From NCBI GenBank assembly GCA_963804005.1, contig CAWDOP010000014.1, forward strand, positions 1 through 64,000: a stretch of DNA of 64,000 bases. The letters are read 5' to 3'. This DNA is from JAGXRK01 sp963804005 (lineage in GTDB: Bacteria; Bacteroidota; Ignavibacteria; Ignavibacteriales; Ignavibacteriaceae). Under the pieces are notes generated by a model. That model had not been told where the DNA came from. It was given only the letters and a program-made list of their open reading frames with translations, and did not search any database. The number at the start of each line of letters is the position of its first letter. The first letter of the stretch is position 1. Shown in pieces: positions 63,986 to 64,000 of the stretch. The translations under genes and the position numbers were made by a program.

Positions 63986-64000
63986 ATGGTGACCAAAATC

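Noticed and set aside
1..64000. tRNA, rRNA, riboswitch, prophage or defence system
   Set aside because: I found no cloverleaf-like segment, no known riboswitch core and no cas, restriction or toxin-antitoxin genes in the intergenic regions or coding sequences.

Overview
The window is an AT-rich, gene-dense stretch of a Gram-negative chromosome. It most likely comes from the Bacteroidota/Chlorobiota/Ignavibacteriota assemblage, and an Ignavibacteria-like organism fits best. The evidence is a subtilisin with a type IX secretion C-terminal sorting domain, a fused LpxC-FabZ, an S46 dipeptidyl-peptidase, DUF2911 and gluzincin/PD40/barrel proteins, and several promoters of the Bacteroidota form (TTTG, about 20 nt, TAnnTTTG). 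I cannot name a species. There are no rRNA or tRNA genes, no CRISPR array, no transposase and no phage genes. Most content is core metabolism and envelope biogenesis.

Layout, left to right. 1-359 is non-coding repeat-like sequence. 360-5434 (minus) is an operon of three periplasmic parvulin-type proteins ending in a MoxR ATPase. 5561-9340 (minus) holds a T9SS-secreted subtilisin downstream of metG, which is broken by four small indels near its 5' part and has a degenerate duplication of its 5' end upstream. 9721-14398 (plus) carries a serine hydrolase, a lipoprotein, a trans-sulfuration PLP enzyme and a TPR protein. 14523-17126 (plus) is an envelope-sensing unit: a LiaF-like membrane protein (frameshifted), a LytS-type kinase and a LytTR regulator, preceded by a 21-bp-period direct repeat that looks like a LytTR operator. 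17139-26267 includes a cytidylate kinase-like protein, a class V aminotransferase, a serine hydrolase/GH3 pair, RluE, DUF4126 and cytochrome bd (cydAB). 26522-32260 holds a small exported protein, a DPP7-like S46 peptidase, a zinc-ribbon protein, phosphomannomutase and DUF2911. 32448-38181 (plus) runs Lon-like protease, pyruvate kinase, AmrS, SDR.

38195-45535 is mainly translation and nucleotide metabolism: YciO-like protein, L28, S6-SSB-S18-L9, a K+-dependent-type membrane pyrophosphatase, Pth, L25 and PRPP synthetase. 46822-58040 (minus) is an envelope assembly operon: heptose kinase and heptose adenylyltransferase (RfaE1/RfaE2), a TamB-like protein, RNase R, and a large protein joining a metallopeptidase, a PD40 propeller and an outer-membrane barrel. 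58144-63899 is a secreted propeller, a LipM-like acyltransferase and the lipid A operon lpxA, lpxC-fabZ, lpxD, skp.

The theme is building and monitoring the outer membrane: chaperones (SurA-like, Skp), lipid A and heptose synthesis, TamB transport, peptidoglycan turnover enzymes and an envelope-responsive two-component unit. I did not find a clearly novel defence or mobile system. The observations most worth following are the LytTR unit with its putative operator, the peptidase-propeller-barrel protein beside TamB, and the damaged metG with its upstream duplication.
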